In this document: positions 7,391 through 19,045 of the stretch, piece after piece
How positions within the stretch are numbered: position 1 is the first letter of the stretch
How the letters are laid out: each line of letters opens with the position of its first letter
Source of the DNA: Tupaia tana
Taxonomy: Eukaryota; Chordata; Mammalia; Scandentia; Tupaiidae
Reading direction: 5' to 3'
DNA length: 64,000 nt
Assembly: GCA_026018925.1 (NCBI GenBank)
Contig: JAKSZU010000018.1
Span: forward strand, 2,868,505 to 2,932,504
The notes under the pieces: model-generated
What the model was told of the DNA's origin: nothing
Database searches by the model: none
Seen by the model: the letters and a program-made list of their open reading frames with translations, nothing else
Translations under genes and position numbers: made by a program

Positions 7391-7745
7391 AATACGCGTC
7401 GCAGGGGAGATGCAGGGTGAGGGAGGGGAACTGTGCGGCGCGGGGGGGGGGGGGGCTGCCCACGGGGGGCCCAGCCCTGGAGCTCCTTCCTTGGTCCCCA
7501 GCTCGTTTTCAGTGTCGGGCAAAGCTGGCTGCCTTCTTGCAGATAAAAGGGCTGCGGCAGCACCGTGGTTTCTGCACTCCGAGGGCTCGCAACCCCTAGA
7601 GAGAGCCTCCTTTTACAAAGCGAATTACACGGAACCCATCGCCGCCTCCCTTCCTAACCCGTGCTCTGAGGTAGGGAAGTGCCACCAACCCAGCAATCCT
7701 ATTCTCATCCCGGCAACTCGAATCTCAGTGGCAAAGACGTGTGGA

Positions 7746-8150
7746 GGGGCCAACCCCACAGGCAGCAGTTAAGTGCGTTGCACTGGGTGACGGGTCACAC
7801 GTGGCTGGCCACGGTTTAAATCTCAGTCCTGGCTGCTTGAAAAACACGCCCGGTACGTGTGTGCGCACATACCCCAAATCTGGACATGGATCCTGGACAG
7901 GAGAAATGGAAGAGAAAGGTTTGCAGCGTGGCCACACCCCATTGCGAGGTGGCCACACCCCACTGTGAGGTGGCCACACCCCACTGCGAGGTGGCCACAC
8001 CCCACTGTGAGGTGGCCACACCCCATTGCGAGGTGGCCACACCCCACTGCGAGGTGGCCACACCCCATTGCGAGGTGGCCACACCCCACTGCGAGGTGGC
8101 CGCTCTCTCTCTGGCCAGCACGCATGCCCTCTGGCAATAAAGGGAAAAAA
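7746..8150 (+). mobile_element. old tRNA-derived SINE split by an internal minisatellite
   Basis: The head GGGGCCAACCCC...GGCTGGCCACGGTTTAAATCTCAGTCC (B-box-like), the middle 'ggatcctggacaggagaaatgg' and the tail 'ctctctctctggccagcacgcatgccct...' ending in an A-rich run match the lineage-specific SINE seen at 31745 and 57167. The unit at 7928-8103 is an expansion of the SINE's own internal GCGTGGCCACACCCC segment. Confidence 0.75.
7928..8103. repeat. 21-bp minisatellite inside the SINE (8 units)
   Basis: Unit GTGGCCACACCCCATTGCGAG, starts at 7928, 7949, 7970 and so on; GTGGCC of the ninth is at 8096. Variation is nearly confined to ATTGC/ACTGC/ACTGT. The 21-bp unit keeps frames open on both strands (heptapeptides WPHPIAR and GHLAVGC), which are not genes. 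Confidence 0.93.
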
Positions 8151-9454
8151 GCTGGGAATTTTCTGGCATTAAAATACTATTGCTCAAAATAAACCAGAGA
8201 CTGAATACTGAGGAGGGCCGGGTGCGCTGAGGTTCCAGGAGAGACCGTGACAGGCTGCCTGGCCACCGGGGCATCACACACGCCAGTCTCAGCAGACACT
8301 TGCCACGCCCCTGCAGCGGGGGTAACGCTGCTCACTTTGGTCCCCCAGGCCCACACCTAGAACCACGTGGGTACTGCTGTGTCTGGAAAGAGTGGGGGTC
8401 TCTGGAAGTTGTGAGAAGGAAAAGCAAGCGACCACTAGAACGTTGCTGTGAAGTGACCCTGTTGGGGGTGATCTTTGGGAGCGCTGGGAGGCGTGGACCA
8501 CACAGAACGAAGCCATGGGAGACTCTCATTTACAGAATTTGGGAAGAAGTCTCAGCTTGTGCAACAGAGACCCAGCCCAGCAGTGGTCTACTGCAGACCG
8601 AAGGTTCCGTTGTGGACAACCTACCTCGGACGTCACTGCTCTCCACTGGAAGCCAGAAACTGGCAGGCTCACCAGTGGGCGCTGGATTTGGGATGGGAAG
8701 AGAACGCCTCCCAGTCGGGGAGGCTGGTGGGCCACACGCACGGCAGGGTGTCCACCAGCGGAGGCCCGGAGGGCGGGGAGAGATCCACAAGTGGCGGCTG
8801 TGTGTGTGTGTGGGTGGGGGGGTGCAGGGCAAACGAAGAGGGAGGGGGCCTCGGGCTGTGTAATCGAGAGAAGCAGCTTCAGTCCGTAAAAATGTCCAGC
8901 CTCCTCAATGAACGTCTGGATTTTCAGCTCCTGAGCCTCCTCCCTTCTCACACCAGCCCGTTCTCAAGCAAAGCCCAAGGCTGCCTTTGGGGTGAGCTAA
9001 AAGATGCTCAGAATATTTCCCTGACAGCACCAACCTCTTGAGCCCAGTTGCAAACACTAACTAAGAAAAACAAGCCTTGGCTTCCAGACTCCTCCAGCTT
9101 TCCTCCTTTGGCCCGTGTTCCTGATGACGGGGAGGCCTCGGTTCCTGGAAGGGACCTCCTTCTGTGTAAACAAAGCCGCCACATCCTGATGTCACGGCTC
9201 TGGAGTTCAGAACTTCCAGCTTCTGGTCTCTTCATGGGACTTTCCAGACTTTTCCCCCTTTCCCAAATTTAACGTGGAAACCCGAAATTGAAGTCACTGG
9301 GACTACGAACTGAAAGAAGGTGTACAAGACGCTTCCGTTTCTTCGACAAATGTAGTTCTGTAATAGTGTTGACAAAAGACCGAGAGGAAAACGGGGGACG
9401 AGAGGCCAAGGAGACCAGGGATAACCATACAATGACAGTGGCCATCATGGGGGG
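8151..9454. other. unique sequence, no gene recognised
   Basis: Several overlapping open frames up to 188 codons on both strands (8300-9041), but they shadow each other and show no domain. A short TG tract lies at about 8803. Nothing else supportable. Confidence 0.45.
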
Positions 9455-9690
9455 CTGCCTAATGGGCCAGGCACTGTGTTCACCTGTTCGTTTTAATGTA
9501 TCTTTTATCTTTTAATTTGACCAGAGAGAGAGAGAGAGAGCAAGAAAGCAAGCCACCAGGTCCAGGACCCACACCACAGTTGGCCATGTGGGAGCCCGTC
9601 ACCTTAGTCACCACGCTGGCCCCTGTGCCCACCTGTTCAGACATGTGATCTCATCTAACTGCAGCAGTGCCGGGGGAGCGGGTGCGCTCA
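9455..9690 (-). repeat. MIR-like relic interrupted by a SINE
   Basis: 'gggccaggcactgtgttcacctg' and, past the SINE, 'gatctcatctaactgcagcag' together resemble a reversed MIR/L2-type end. The original element was split by the SINE at 9490-9629. Confidence 0.45.
9490..9629 (-). mobile_element. tRNA-derived SINE (short form), reverse, with target duplication
   Basis: Reverse orientation: T-rich tail, (GA)n, 'caagccaccaggtccagg', and the head read backwards ending 'accacgctggcccc'. The 9-bp direct repeat CACCTGTTC at 9481-9489 and 9630-9638 flanks it, showing a true retroposition. Confidence 0.85.
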
Positions 9691-10785
9691 CTGTCCCGTG
9701 TTACCGGTGGGGCTGGGGTGCTCTCGCTTCCTTTTCACTGTATGGATGAGTGGATGGATGGATACAGTGCGCAACGTCTGTGCAGAACTCATAGCTCTTG
9801 CATTTAAAACATCAGGCAGGAAGAGATGTGCTGTCTCTGTTACAACCTCTCTGTAACTCACCGTGAACAGCAGGCCACCAGAGCAGTGGCCCTGACACTG
9901 GCTCGCTGCACCTTTTCTGCTTCCTCCTGGTCTCTGAGACCTGGGTGGCCTGGATCTTCTCTCCCCCACGTGTTTGCTTTTCTCATCCTGGATGAGGAGG
10001 CAGGGTTTTCAGCACGCACTGATGCGTTTTCCTTGGGCCACCCAAGAAGTCATAGACCAAAGAGGGATTAAAATGCCTCTCTCCTGAGTGTCTCTTCAGG
10101 AAGGGACTAAGTGATGGAAGTGATCGTGAAGTGCGTGCGAAGAAGCTTAGGGTCAGATGACTGTCAGGCCTCCTGAGGAAGTGGTTGGAGCCCACGCTTT
10201 GCGTCAACCTCCAACTGAGCATAGGCTTGGAGGGTATTCCCCAGAATGTCAGCCTGAGTCCTGGTGGCCAGTGGGTCTGCCAGCCACGATTAACCGGGAG
10301 AGGCTGGGGGAAGGTGAGCGTCCTAACCCAGAGGTCCTAGTGGGACTGTGGATTTGACGCTCAGACACTTGCTGGTGGGTCACCCTGGGGACATGCTGCA
10401 GTGGGTGAAGGAAGCAGCAGAGGCACTGAGAGTAGACACACATGGGTTCAAAGTTTCCCTCTGGTTCCTGCCAAGGGAGAATAGCTCCATTCTTCCAGGT
10501 CCCACCTCTCACTTCTGAAACCCTGGACGTAATGCAACAGGCCACAGACTCTGAAGTGTGAAAGAGAGAAGGCAGACGAGATGGAGGTCTCAGAACTTAA
10601 GGAACAACTCAGCGGTGAGCCCCCGGGTTTCCTTATTGCCCCCCTATCCCAGACTAATTTCGTAGAGAAGCCTGTTCCAGGAAGAGTTTAGGCTGACAGC
10701 ACAGTAAAACCTTCACAACCACACCCATCCCACCAATCCAACCAAATGACGATGCAAAAGCTCTCTCTACCCCCAAAGAAACTTT
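9691..10785. other. unique sequence, no gene recognised
   Basis: No domain-bearing frame, RNA gene or clear repeat was found. Confidence 0.45.
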
Positions 10786-11160
10786 TATTTTTTTTTCAAG
10801 TTTTTAAAAAAATTCATGATAGATCATATGCATGTGAATTAGACAGACACAGAGACAGAGAAAGGGGCAATGCTCCACAGGGGTCCATCCCACCACAGCT
10901 CCCCTCCTCCAGTCCTTCAGGCCTCCAGGATCCTGGGAACTCATGCACACACCACACCCAGCAGGCTGAACAGCGACACAGTTGTTCTATTCCCTGTTCC
11001 AATCTCATGGATGCAATTTTCCATACAGTGGTGTTGGCAGAGTCAAGTGGTGCCCTGATCTTCAGTCCTTACCCAGCACAAACAGACAGCACTCCTGCTG
11101 AGGAGGTGTTGGTGGGGACCCGAACCCCCAACTCACCCAACAAAAGCAAAATTGAATAAG
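10786..11160 (-). repeat. older SINE-related composite, reverse
   Basis: A T-rich tail, a GA-rich stretch, and 'ccttcaggcctccaggatcctggga' parallel the reversed SINE middle. A B-box-like 'gggacccgaacccccaactc' closes the unit. The centre (about 10980-11080) is unlike the young family, so this is either an old subfamily or two fused copies. Confidence 0.5.
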
Positions 11161-11163
11161 GAA

Positions 11164-11345
11164 GGGGCTGGGTGGTAGCACAATGGTAACACAACCAAAT
11201 CTACATTAGAAAGATCCTGACACACAGGCTTGTGATGTGAGCCAGCTGAGATGAGGGGAAGATCACAGTGTGAAGACCATGTTGGGGGTGAGTGTGTATC
11301 TCTCTGTTTCTCTCTCATGTAAGAAACTTTATAAAAGAGAGAAAA
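11164..11345 (+). repeat. diverged tRNA-derived SINE
   Basis: Head 'ggggctgggtggtagcacaatggtaacac' with an A-box-like core, and a CT-rich tail 'tatctctctgtttctctctcatg' followed by an A-rich end. The middle is strongly diverged from the young family. Confidence 0.55.
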
Positions 11346-11441
11346 TTGGAGGAGGAAGCAACAGACTCTCAGGGACCTGTGGGATAATACAAAATATCTA
11401 ACATTCATATGTTAGATATGGGCTGAAGGAAATGTTTGGCT

Positions 11442-11612
11442 AAGGCCAGCGAGTGGTGTGGTGGTTAAGGCACTGGACTCCCATATGGCTGACCATGATT
11501 GAATTCCCAAACCAGACAGCTTGCTTTCTCACTCTCTGTCTCTCTCCGGTAAGCACATGTGCCCTATAGCAAATAAAATAATAATAATAATAAATTAAAT
11601 AAATAATTCTGA
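11442..11612 (+). mobile_element. tRNA-derived SINE, short subfamily
   Basis: Head 'aaggccagcgagtggtgtggtggttaaggc', 'ggctgaccatgattgaattccc' as B box, then directly 'gcttgctttctcactctctgtctc' and 'gcacatgtgccctatagcaaat' with an (AAT)n tail. It lacks the roughly 100-bp middle found in the long copies. Confidence 0.85.
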
Positions 11613-11619
11613 AAAAAGA

Positions 11620-12640
11620 AATAATTTCTTAAACTTGGTAAAAGATATAAACCTAACAGACTCAAGAAGTGTGAAACCAAAAAGAATAAACTCAAAAAAA
11701 TTTACACAAAGATATATCATAATCAAATATCTAAAAACTAAAGACAAGAAAATAATCTTAAAGAAAGTTAAAGGAAATGACATATTACTTACCAGAGACT
11801 ATAAATTAAATTGACAGAGTATTTCTCATCTGAAACCATGAAGGACAGGACAAAATCATGGAGGATATTTTTCAATTAAAAAAAAAAAGCCACCTATAAA
11901 TTTTATACCCATCAAAACTATCCTTCAAGACTGAAGGGAAAGAAAAGAAATTCTCTGGTAAAGGGAAACTAAGAGAATTCATCTTTAGCAGACCTATTCT
12001 GAGAGAATGGCTAAAAGAAGTCCTCCAAAGAACTTCAGAAAGGGAGAATGGATAATAAGCAAGTGTAAATCTAACAAACTACTTCTCCTCATGAGTTTCT
12101 CAATTTGTATTTATGAAGCAAAAATCATGACACCATCAGAGATAGTGTTCAATGTATATAGAGGAAATACTTAAGGTAATTATTATTTTAAAACTATGAG
12201 GGAAAAGGAACTAAATGTCACTCAAAGCAGTGGAATCTTTATACCAATGGATGGTGATAGGCTATGTAGTATATTTGTAATATTTAGAAGAGCCATTAAG
12301 AAAACTATAAAAATTATATACTCAAAATCATTACAAATAAATCAAAATGAGATCCCTAAAAAGGTTCACATAACTATGAAAATGCAACAAGTAAGAAATA
12401 AAGGAATGAGAAAAAGAGGTAGCAGAACATAAATAATAAAATGGCAGACTTGAGCTGTAATATATCAATTAAACATATACGATCTAAATATAATAATTAA
12501 AAGACAGAGATTGACAGAGTGGATTAACAAGAAACATGATCCAGCTATAGGTTATCTACGAGAAACTCACGTTCAACATAATGACGCAGGTAGGCTGTAA
12601 GTCAAAGACGGAAGGACATCTATCTTGCAAATATTAATTT
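11620..12640 (+). repeat. ancient L1 fragment: ORF1 3' end through ORF2 endonuclease start
   Basis: AT-rich and A-biased on the + strand, as L1 sense strands are. 'ataaattttatacccatcaaaactatcctt' followed by 'aaactaagagaattcatctttagcagacct' matches the C-terminal end of L1 ORF1. Further on, 'aaaagacagagattgacagagtgg' and 'ctacgagaaactcacgttca' match the ORF2 endonuclease start (RLTEWI...RETH). All frames are broken. Truncated at both ends; the right end is hit by another SINE. Confidence 0.8.
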
Positions 12641-12655
12641 TAAGAAGGCATAGAC

Positions 12656-12890
12656 TTTCTTTCTTTCAAGTGTTTTTCCATGAAAGACAGAAGAGAGAGA
12701 GAAGCAACCTCAGAAGTTCACACACTGGGACTGTCCCTCCCCCCACTCCCTGCCTTCAGGCCAGCCAGGATCCTGGGCAGGTGCACCCTGTACACACAGG
12801 CCTTCCAAGAAACTAAACTTGTGATCTCTTGTGTTGGCCAAGCTTCACTTGAGCAGCATGTTACCACAGCACCACCAAAAAAGCCCAGGT
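12656..12890 (-). repeat. older tRNA-SINE-related copy, reverse
   Basis: T-rich tail, 'cagaagagagagagaagcaacctcagaag', then 'ccttcaggccagccaggatcctgggcaggtgcacc', the same reversed middle as at 10900. It sits at the downstream end of the L1 fragment. Confidence 0.6.
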
Positions 12891-12954
12891 GTGGGCTTTA
12901 GAGCAAAGAAAGTAACCTGGGGCAGAGATGTGTATTACATAATGATAAGAAAAT

Positions 12955-13115
12955 CAGTCCACTGAGTCTCACCTCTGCCACTTACTGCCTTTGATACCAA
13001 GCGACATAATCACTTTGAGCCTCAGTTTCTCCAAAAAAGGAGACGATAATCAGCTTCATATGCTATTATGAGGTTACATGCTTAGTTCAGGTTAGCACAT
13101 TTGTAAAGGCTCGAC
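12955..13115 (+). repeat. MIR SINE
   Basis: 'cacctctgccacttactgcctttgata', 'aatcactttgagcctcagtttctcc' and 'gctattatgaggttacatg' follow the MIR consensus order almost to its 3' part. One of the best preserved MIRs here. Confidence 0.85.
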
Positions 13116-13672
13116 AAAGAGAGCTCTATCATCATCCTAAATAATGTGTATGTTAAGAAAACAAGAGCCGCATCAGCATGTGCGTGCGAGAGGACATCTA
13201 ACATAAAAGTGATCATTTCTGCCATTTTCCAGGCCCAGCTCAGTAGGATCAAGTCCCTAGTTGTGCAACCACACCGCTGTCTCTCTCTCCATCCCCCACT
13301 AACGCTCCGGCCCGTGAAGCACACCACTTATTTTAATGCAGTGAATTTAATACAGGTAATTTAAAAAACCAAGTATTGGAGGAGTGAAATGGCAAAAGGG
13401 GAACCTCGGAACCACCACAGAGACAGACAGCAACTACAAAAGAACTCAGCTAGATCTTGGGGGACACAGGGGAGAGGCTGAGAGTGTGACCATTTGGGGC
13501 CTGGAAGCGGATGAGGGAGCAAAGCCAGGAGGTTGGTGCGGAGGGTGCGAGGAGGGTGGGGGAGCAACCTCGGAAGGTGGAACCAGCTGCTCCTGCTGGT
13601 GAAGGGCCGTTCACGCCATGTCGCGGATGGAAACAGGCAGGAAGGCAGGCGCTCTGCAGCAGTCTCTCTCTA
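13116..13672. other. unique sequence
   Basis: No gene seen. It becomes GC-richer toward the CTCF-like motif at its right end. Confidence 0.5.
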
Positions 13673-13686
13673 GCGCCCCCTACTGG
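13673..13686 (-). promoter_or_regulatory. strong CTCF-like motif
   Basis: The + strand reads GCGCCCCCTACTGG; its reverse complement CCAGTAGGGGGCGC fits the 14-bp CTCF core CCASYAGRKGGCRS at every position. It lies outside the SINEs. Binding is inferred from sequence only. Confidence 0.7.
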
Positions 13687-13737
13687 TAGAACAGAGCAGA
13701 GCGGCTGACAAAGGAGAAGCAGAGGACAGAGGGCAAG

Positions 13738-14030
13738 GTATCTGTCTCCTGTCGCTGTTGTAACAAAGTGCCACCAACTGGATGGCTTCCAACAACACAA
13801 GTTTATTCTCACATTCTGAGGCCCATCGACATGTCAGCTCCTCTGCAGGCTCTCAGGGAGGCTTCCTCCTGCTTCTTCAAGTCCCCTCTGACTCCCGCTG
13901 CTCCCTGACTTGGGGCCACTTCATTCCACCTTCACCTGCCACCTCCTCTCAGCAGCTCTCTGTGCAGCTCTCCTCCCTTATAAGGATACTGTCGTGTTGG
14001 GTCAAGACCCACCCTAATTCACACGCGCCA
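13738..14030 (+). repeat. ancient interspersed repeat, probable L1M-type 3' end
   Basis: 'gtcgctgttgtaacaaagtgccaccaactggatggcttccaacaac...tttattctcac' and later 'cccttataaggatactgtcg..gggtcaagacccaccctaat' match a common mammalian repeat I recall as L1M-type 3' sequence. I am surer that it is a repeat than of the family. Confidence 0.6.
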
Positions 14031-14127
14031 AACTATTCAGCCAGGCCAGGCCGGTCTGGAGCCGTGAGACAGGAGCTCAGCGGCCAGCACAGGCGTTGTC
14101 CTGGGCATCGGGGACGAGAGCCAGCTT

Positions 14128-14188
14128 AAGCCCACACTGTCACTTGGGCCTTTCAGCCCTCGGTTCTCCCATCTGAGAAGTGGGGAGG
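14128..14188 (+). repeat. short MIR fragment
   Basis: 'ctgtcacttgggcctttcag' plus 'ctcggttctcccatctgagaagtggg' fits the MIR core. Confidence 0.55.
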
Positions 14189-16439
14189 GGAGGGCCAGCA
14201 AACAGGCGAAGGTCAACTCTGTGCAAGTCTCCGTGTCACGTGTGCCAGATGCGAGCGCAAGACCCAGCCCTGCCCCGGGGGTGCTGCCGGCAGGTAGCGG
14301 GGACCCAGCGGAAGCAGGGGAGCCGAGCAGAGAAGGGACGCGGGAGGGCCCTTAGGGGTGTGGGGGTGCTCCGGGACCCCTGGGGGATCACCCCTGTTTG
14401 CTTGATCTGACGGGCCAGAAGCCACCAGCTGGAGTGTGGCTGGGGCTTACAGGACGGCATGCCCTTCCGGCAGTTTCCCATAGAATCGAGGAACCGCGGA
14501 CGAGACGCAGGACACACACGCGCGCTGTGCCAACTGCTTTTCACAGGACGGGCCGTGGCTTCCACACTCGTCTGGCCAGGTCCTGTAAGCTGCCGTTCTC
14601 ACCCGAGTCCTCGTTTATGTGTGCAGTTTGGGCCATTTCTGTAAATGTTTGACCCGTTCGGAAACCCAATCCAAAAGGAAGGCGAATGAGGGCTTAGACA
14701 TTGCGGAGCGGAACTCGCGGTGGACGGCGGCCACACTCTGTCATTGCAATGTCCTCGAGGGACCTGTTTTGTCTTGCTTCATTTCGTTTTGAAACATCTC
14801 AAAGAATAGGGAGAAAAACATGCATGGAATTGTAGAGTCAAGAGGTGTGAGATTGAATGACCCCTGTGGGCAGGGGTCAGGGCTCCCCACGGGCCCCCAG
14901 CACACAGACAAGGCTCGGCCAGTCTTGGGTGGCTAGACGGGAGCCCGGAGCCCAAAGCAGGGTACGCAGGCCAGCGGTGCCCACGGCGTCTCACGGCCTT
15001 CCCTCTCTGCAAGCGCAGAGGGGCCTTTCCAAGCCAGGCCTCCTCCTCTTCTCGCTGTCCATCGGATCGGCCCGTGAGCACGCCGGGAGCTGGGCAGGGG
15101 GATGGCTCACTGCACTGATTCACGTCTTTCGAAATGAACCCAAATTTTTATAAAATGGGGCTTGCTATAGCTGACATCAAGGAGAGAGGGTGAAGGGAGA
15201 GGGAGAGGGAGACAGAGGGGAGGAGAGGGGAGGAGAGGGAGGCGAGCGTGTGTTGCCCATTCCTGGGTTTAAACTGTGTCGTCCAGTGTCACCGTCGATG
15301 TTCTGCGGGAAAGCGTGGCAGCTGCAGGTACACCGCGAACGGCAGGATCCCCGACGGAGAAAACAACACTCCCGCCGGTTCCTTCCTGAAGAGCTCGGCG
15401 ATGGTTTCCAGCCCCTCAGCCCCGCAGGCCCTGGGCCCTGGCCGCTCACGTGGCCAGCAGCGAGGACCGCTGGGTGCGCAGTGTCGTGTCTGTGCCCCGG
15501 AGCGCGCGCGGTCCTGCGCCACATGGAGGGTTAAAGAGCTTAGGCGTGGGCGCTGGCCACATTGGGCCTGTCCCACGGTGGAGACCGCGGCCCGCGAGGA
15601 CCCCCCGAGAACCGTGGTAAACTCGCAGACTCGGGGCCCTTCCCCAGGGGTTCCGATTCACTGGGCTTGGGGCAGGGCCTGGAAGCTGCATGTTCTCCAG
15701 GGTCCCCAAGGTCCCCCTGCCCTGGTGGAGCCCGGGAGCAGAGCCCGCCCTGGCTGCTTGCTGCACCGTGCCTGGCGTGCCCTTCCAGAGATGCAGCGGC
15801 GTCTGTGGGATGATGAGGGCTTCCGAGGGGTGAGTGCGAAGTCTGTGTCCTGCTCGGGGTCCTGATGGAGCCGGAGGTGCCACGCAGCCTAGAATTCAGG
15901 AAGGTCTGCTTACCAAGGGACCTGCGGTGCATGTGGGATGGGGTAAGTGCCCAGGGATGGCACTGCCCTGGTCCCGAGGGACAAGGGAAGGGAGGTTGGC
16001 AGGGGCTGGCCTGAGGTGACCTCAAGGAGAGAGAAGAGTAAATACCCCAAATATCCTCTTCCTCCTCCCTGCCCCACGGCCCCTGTGTTTCCCGTGGGCT
16101 GAGCTCAGTGGGAAGCTGGGGACAGGAGACGGTGGCCTTGGCCTTGTGCCTGGTCCACCTCGGGGCAGGCTGGGGACGGCGAGAGCATGGCAGGACGCCT
16201 CCTCGCTGACAAGGTGCCCTACCTGTGCATTCTTCCTAACTCCACCTGCGTCTCTCCCTGCAGTCCCCGCCCTGCATCGTTTTGTGCCCGATTGTCATCA
16301 CAGCTTCCGAACAGGCCTCCCTCCCCATTCTCACTGTCCCAAGCTACCTCCCAGAGGCAGAGACCCAGGATTCTAATACCCACACTGGCACTGCCAGCCC
16401 AGTCCCCTCCCAGCCCCACCCCTACCTGCCAGCCTCCCG
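14189..16439. other. unique GC-rich sequence with a GA tract
   Basis: Overlapping frames of 60-205 codons without domains, typical of GC-rich non-coding DNA. A GA-rich purine tract (GGGAGA/GGAGAG) at about 15178-15245 is the only structure. No exon is supported. Confidence 0.45.
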
Positions 16440-16620
16440 CCCCTGTCTGCAGGTACCACTTGGGTGGTTTCCTGCCTTCGCACCTTTGCATACCTGCTCG
16501 TTCCAGGTGGACCCACACTCTGGTCTTGGGGGAGGAGCTCCTGCCTCCTTCAAGATTCTGCATCAGTAGCACCTCCTCCAGGAAGCCTCCCCGATGACAT
16601 CTGCATCCAGTCCCTTCTCT
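16440..16620 (+). repeat. L2 LINE 3' fragment
   Basis: 'ttcgcacctttgcatacctgctcgttcc' and 'agcacctcctccaggaagcctccccgatgac' follow the L2 3' region (cttgctgttcc ... tcacctcctcagagaggccttccctgacc). Confidence 0.65.
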
Positions 16621-17329
16621 GACTGCCAACAGGGCTTTCATCCCTCATGATCAATGGGCCCCCACAAATGACTGGTGCAGTGGCCAGGTTTTGGCAGGTG
16701 GACGTGGACATCTGAGGGAGGGGCAGAGGAGGAGCCTTGTCCCCAAATGTTGGGTGAAACGAGACTACCAACTAATGGCGCCCACAGCACCAAATCCTTC
16801 GGTCCTGACATCACTGCAGCCATGGCTGATCACTGAGTCGCTCACAGGGCCTTCTGGGGGCCAGGCTCGGGTGCGGGCTGGGTGTGGGGTCGCGGCAGGA
16901 GCTTTGCAGAGGACATTGGCCAGGCTCAGCTCTGCCGCTAAGACCTCCCATTGCTTCTCTGCTAGTTCTAGGAAATGCATTGTCCTTGGACGTGTGGTCC
17001 CCAGAGGATGCAACCTGGGTCTTTAACCCTGGAACACTGCCAGGCGCCCTCACCAGCTAGGTGGTGGTTGGAGACGGCAGGGTAGGAGGGAAGTGGGGGG
17101 AGGACAGACAGGATGAGGGCGTGAGGGGTGCTATTAAGTGTCCCCAGCCTCAGACTCCATCCCAGAACCCTGGCCAGCAGTGGGACACCCAGCTTGGGCT
17201 TGGACCGGGTCCTGATCTGGAAGACAGTGACGCCTCTATTCTGCCCAAGCTGAAAATCACCCCACCCCCGGGCGTTCGCGTTGGCTGGGTTTGCGGTCAC
17301 GTCCAAGCTGTTCAGTTTCACCCAGATCA
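16621..17329. other. unique sequence
   Basis: No gene, RNA or clear repeat seen. Long frames on the minus strand (16968-17825) lack any domain. Confidence 0.45.
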
Positions 17330-17480
17330 GCAGCACTTGGGGTGTCGGTCTCAGCCTGTGGGTTCGGCGCCCATCAGTGCCAATTACTGAAAACGCCAGT
17401 TGCCACAGCAATTCTACCTTCGCACAGGCCAAGAGAAGAGAAAAATCAGCCTGAGAGCTAATTGAAACCAAACAGAGACC
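17330..17480. other. enhancer-like unique block
   Basis: Low-CpG, AT-richer than its surroundings and clean of repeats, with TAAT-type cores: 'gccaattactgaaaacgcc', 'gagctaattgaaacc'. It reads like a conserved non-coding element; conservation itself cannot be seen here. Confidence 0.3.
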
Positions 17481-17689
17481 ACATGTCTCCTCTGGGGGAC
17501 CACCGGCCCTTCCCCTGTCCTTTCCTCCTCGGGGTGTGGAGGCCGGCCTCCCTCCCGGCACACATCTGATCTGTGCGCAGCCCGCCTCCGTGGGATCCAG
17601 GCTGCATTCTGTTAGCGGCCGCCCTCGCCGGGCACACAGACCCTCTGCTGCGGGATTCCCGCCCTCACAGAGGCGCACGGCAGCGCCGG

Positions 17690-17900
17690 GACCGTCAGAC
17701 ATCAAGTTACATGAGCGGGCGGGGCGCGGGAGGACGAGCCCGCGGTCTGCCGGGATGGAGTTTCTCTGAGACCCGCTGGTTCCTAGAGCCCGTCGGAGCC
17801 TCTTGACTGTTGGTGGAAATGACACTGATTATGCAGTATCAGCGTTTCCCTGGCAAGGCTCGGAGCTGGGCCGCCGCTGGGTGTCCTTGACCCACCATGC
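17690..17900. other. enhancer-like unique block
   Basis: Contains 'gaaatgacactgattatgcagtatcagcg' and 'tgcggcgagtagttaacac' in otherwise GC-rich DNA. Same reasoning as the block at 17330; weak. Confidence 0.22.
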
Positions 17901-18056
17901 GGCGAGTAGTTAACACGGCGCGAGACTGAGCTGGAGGGCGCAGAGCTCACGGCAGACGTGTCCGTGCCAGAGGGCGGAGTTTATCTCACCATTCTGAGCA
18001 CAGCGTTTGTTTGTTTGTTTGTTTCCAAAGATATATTTTTACAAATTTATGTATCT

Positions 18057-18345
18057 GGGCCAGCAGGTGGCACAGTGGTGAAGGTGCTAGACCCCCACGT
18101 GGCAGACTGGTTTGAGTCCTGAACTGGCGACTTGAAAGCTTGCCTGGCATTTGTGCATGCATGCTCAAAATCCCAGGAGAACAGAAAAGAAGGGATTGTG
18201 GCACGGGCACCCCTCCCCGAGGATTGATTTCTCACTTTCCCTTTCACTGACTTCACTCTCTGGTGAGTGCACGTGCCCTGTGGCAAAAACCTTAAAAAAA
18301 AAACACTAACCAACCAACCAAACAAACAAAACACAAATACATCTA
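18057..18345 (+). mobile_element. tRNA-derived SINE, long subfamily, with CTCF-like head
   Basis: Head GGGCCAGCAGGTGGCACAGTGG, B box 'ggtttgagtcc', middle 'aaaatcccaggagaacagaaaag', CT-rich tail and an A-rich tail with CAAACAAA blocks. A (TTTG)n run precedes it at about 18006. The 14 bases 18060-18073 fit the CTCF core at all positions and overlap the pol III A box. Confidence 0.88.
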
Positions 18346-19033
18346 TCTATAAAAACAGTTGTATTGATCTGTAAGTCAGTGCCATACAAGTCTCTCATCT
18401 GAAGCATGAAATTCAATGGGTTTTGTTCTATTACCTAATAAGCATTTTAAAAATATATACATATGCACATAAAAGCTTAACCATGTTTACGTGTATAGCT
18501 CATTGGCATCAGCTACACTGACAACGTGGCCCAAGCACCATCACCGTGTATTCCCAAAACATCCTGCAGAGGGGTATTTTCCTATCATCTTGTCTCTCCA
18601 AAGAGTGTAAGACTGTTCAGAAGAGAAGTGAAAAAATATTGGCATATTAACCATGAAGTGCAGACACCTGGCTGATGGGCGCTGGAAGGTGCTGGTTCCT
18701 CTGTGAGGCAGGGACTTGGGCTCGGCCTCGCCGGCACCCTAACTGGTGTCTGGCGTACGTGGGAGCAGGTCTGCATCAGGGCTGACGTTGGGGTTTCTGG
18801 AGTGTGGCATTGTATCGCATAACCGTGGCTGGGGTGGTCGGGGTACAGCGTGCCCTGCCCCCTCTGGGGACTCTCTGGCAGCAGAGGAGACCACAGTGGG
18901 ACTGGCAGCAAGGGGCACTGGGTCTTCGTGGTGCCAGGGGCTCACAAGAACTGGATCCGAGCGGGGCTCTGAGTTGGCAGCCACGACCAATTCCACCCTC
19001 CTATGCAGCACCATAGTGGCTGACACCCGCCAG
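18346..19033. other. unique sequence
   Basis: Nothing recognised; AT-rich at 18360-18500, then GC-rich. Confidence 0.45.
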
Positions 19034-19045
19034 AACTTGGCATTT

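Noticed and set aside
16968..17825. 285-codon reverse frame
   Set aside because: GC-rich, no domain, crosses an enhancer-like block and has overlapping frames on the other strand.
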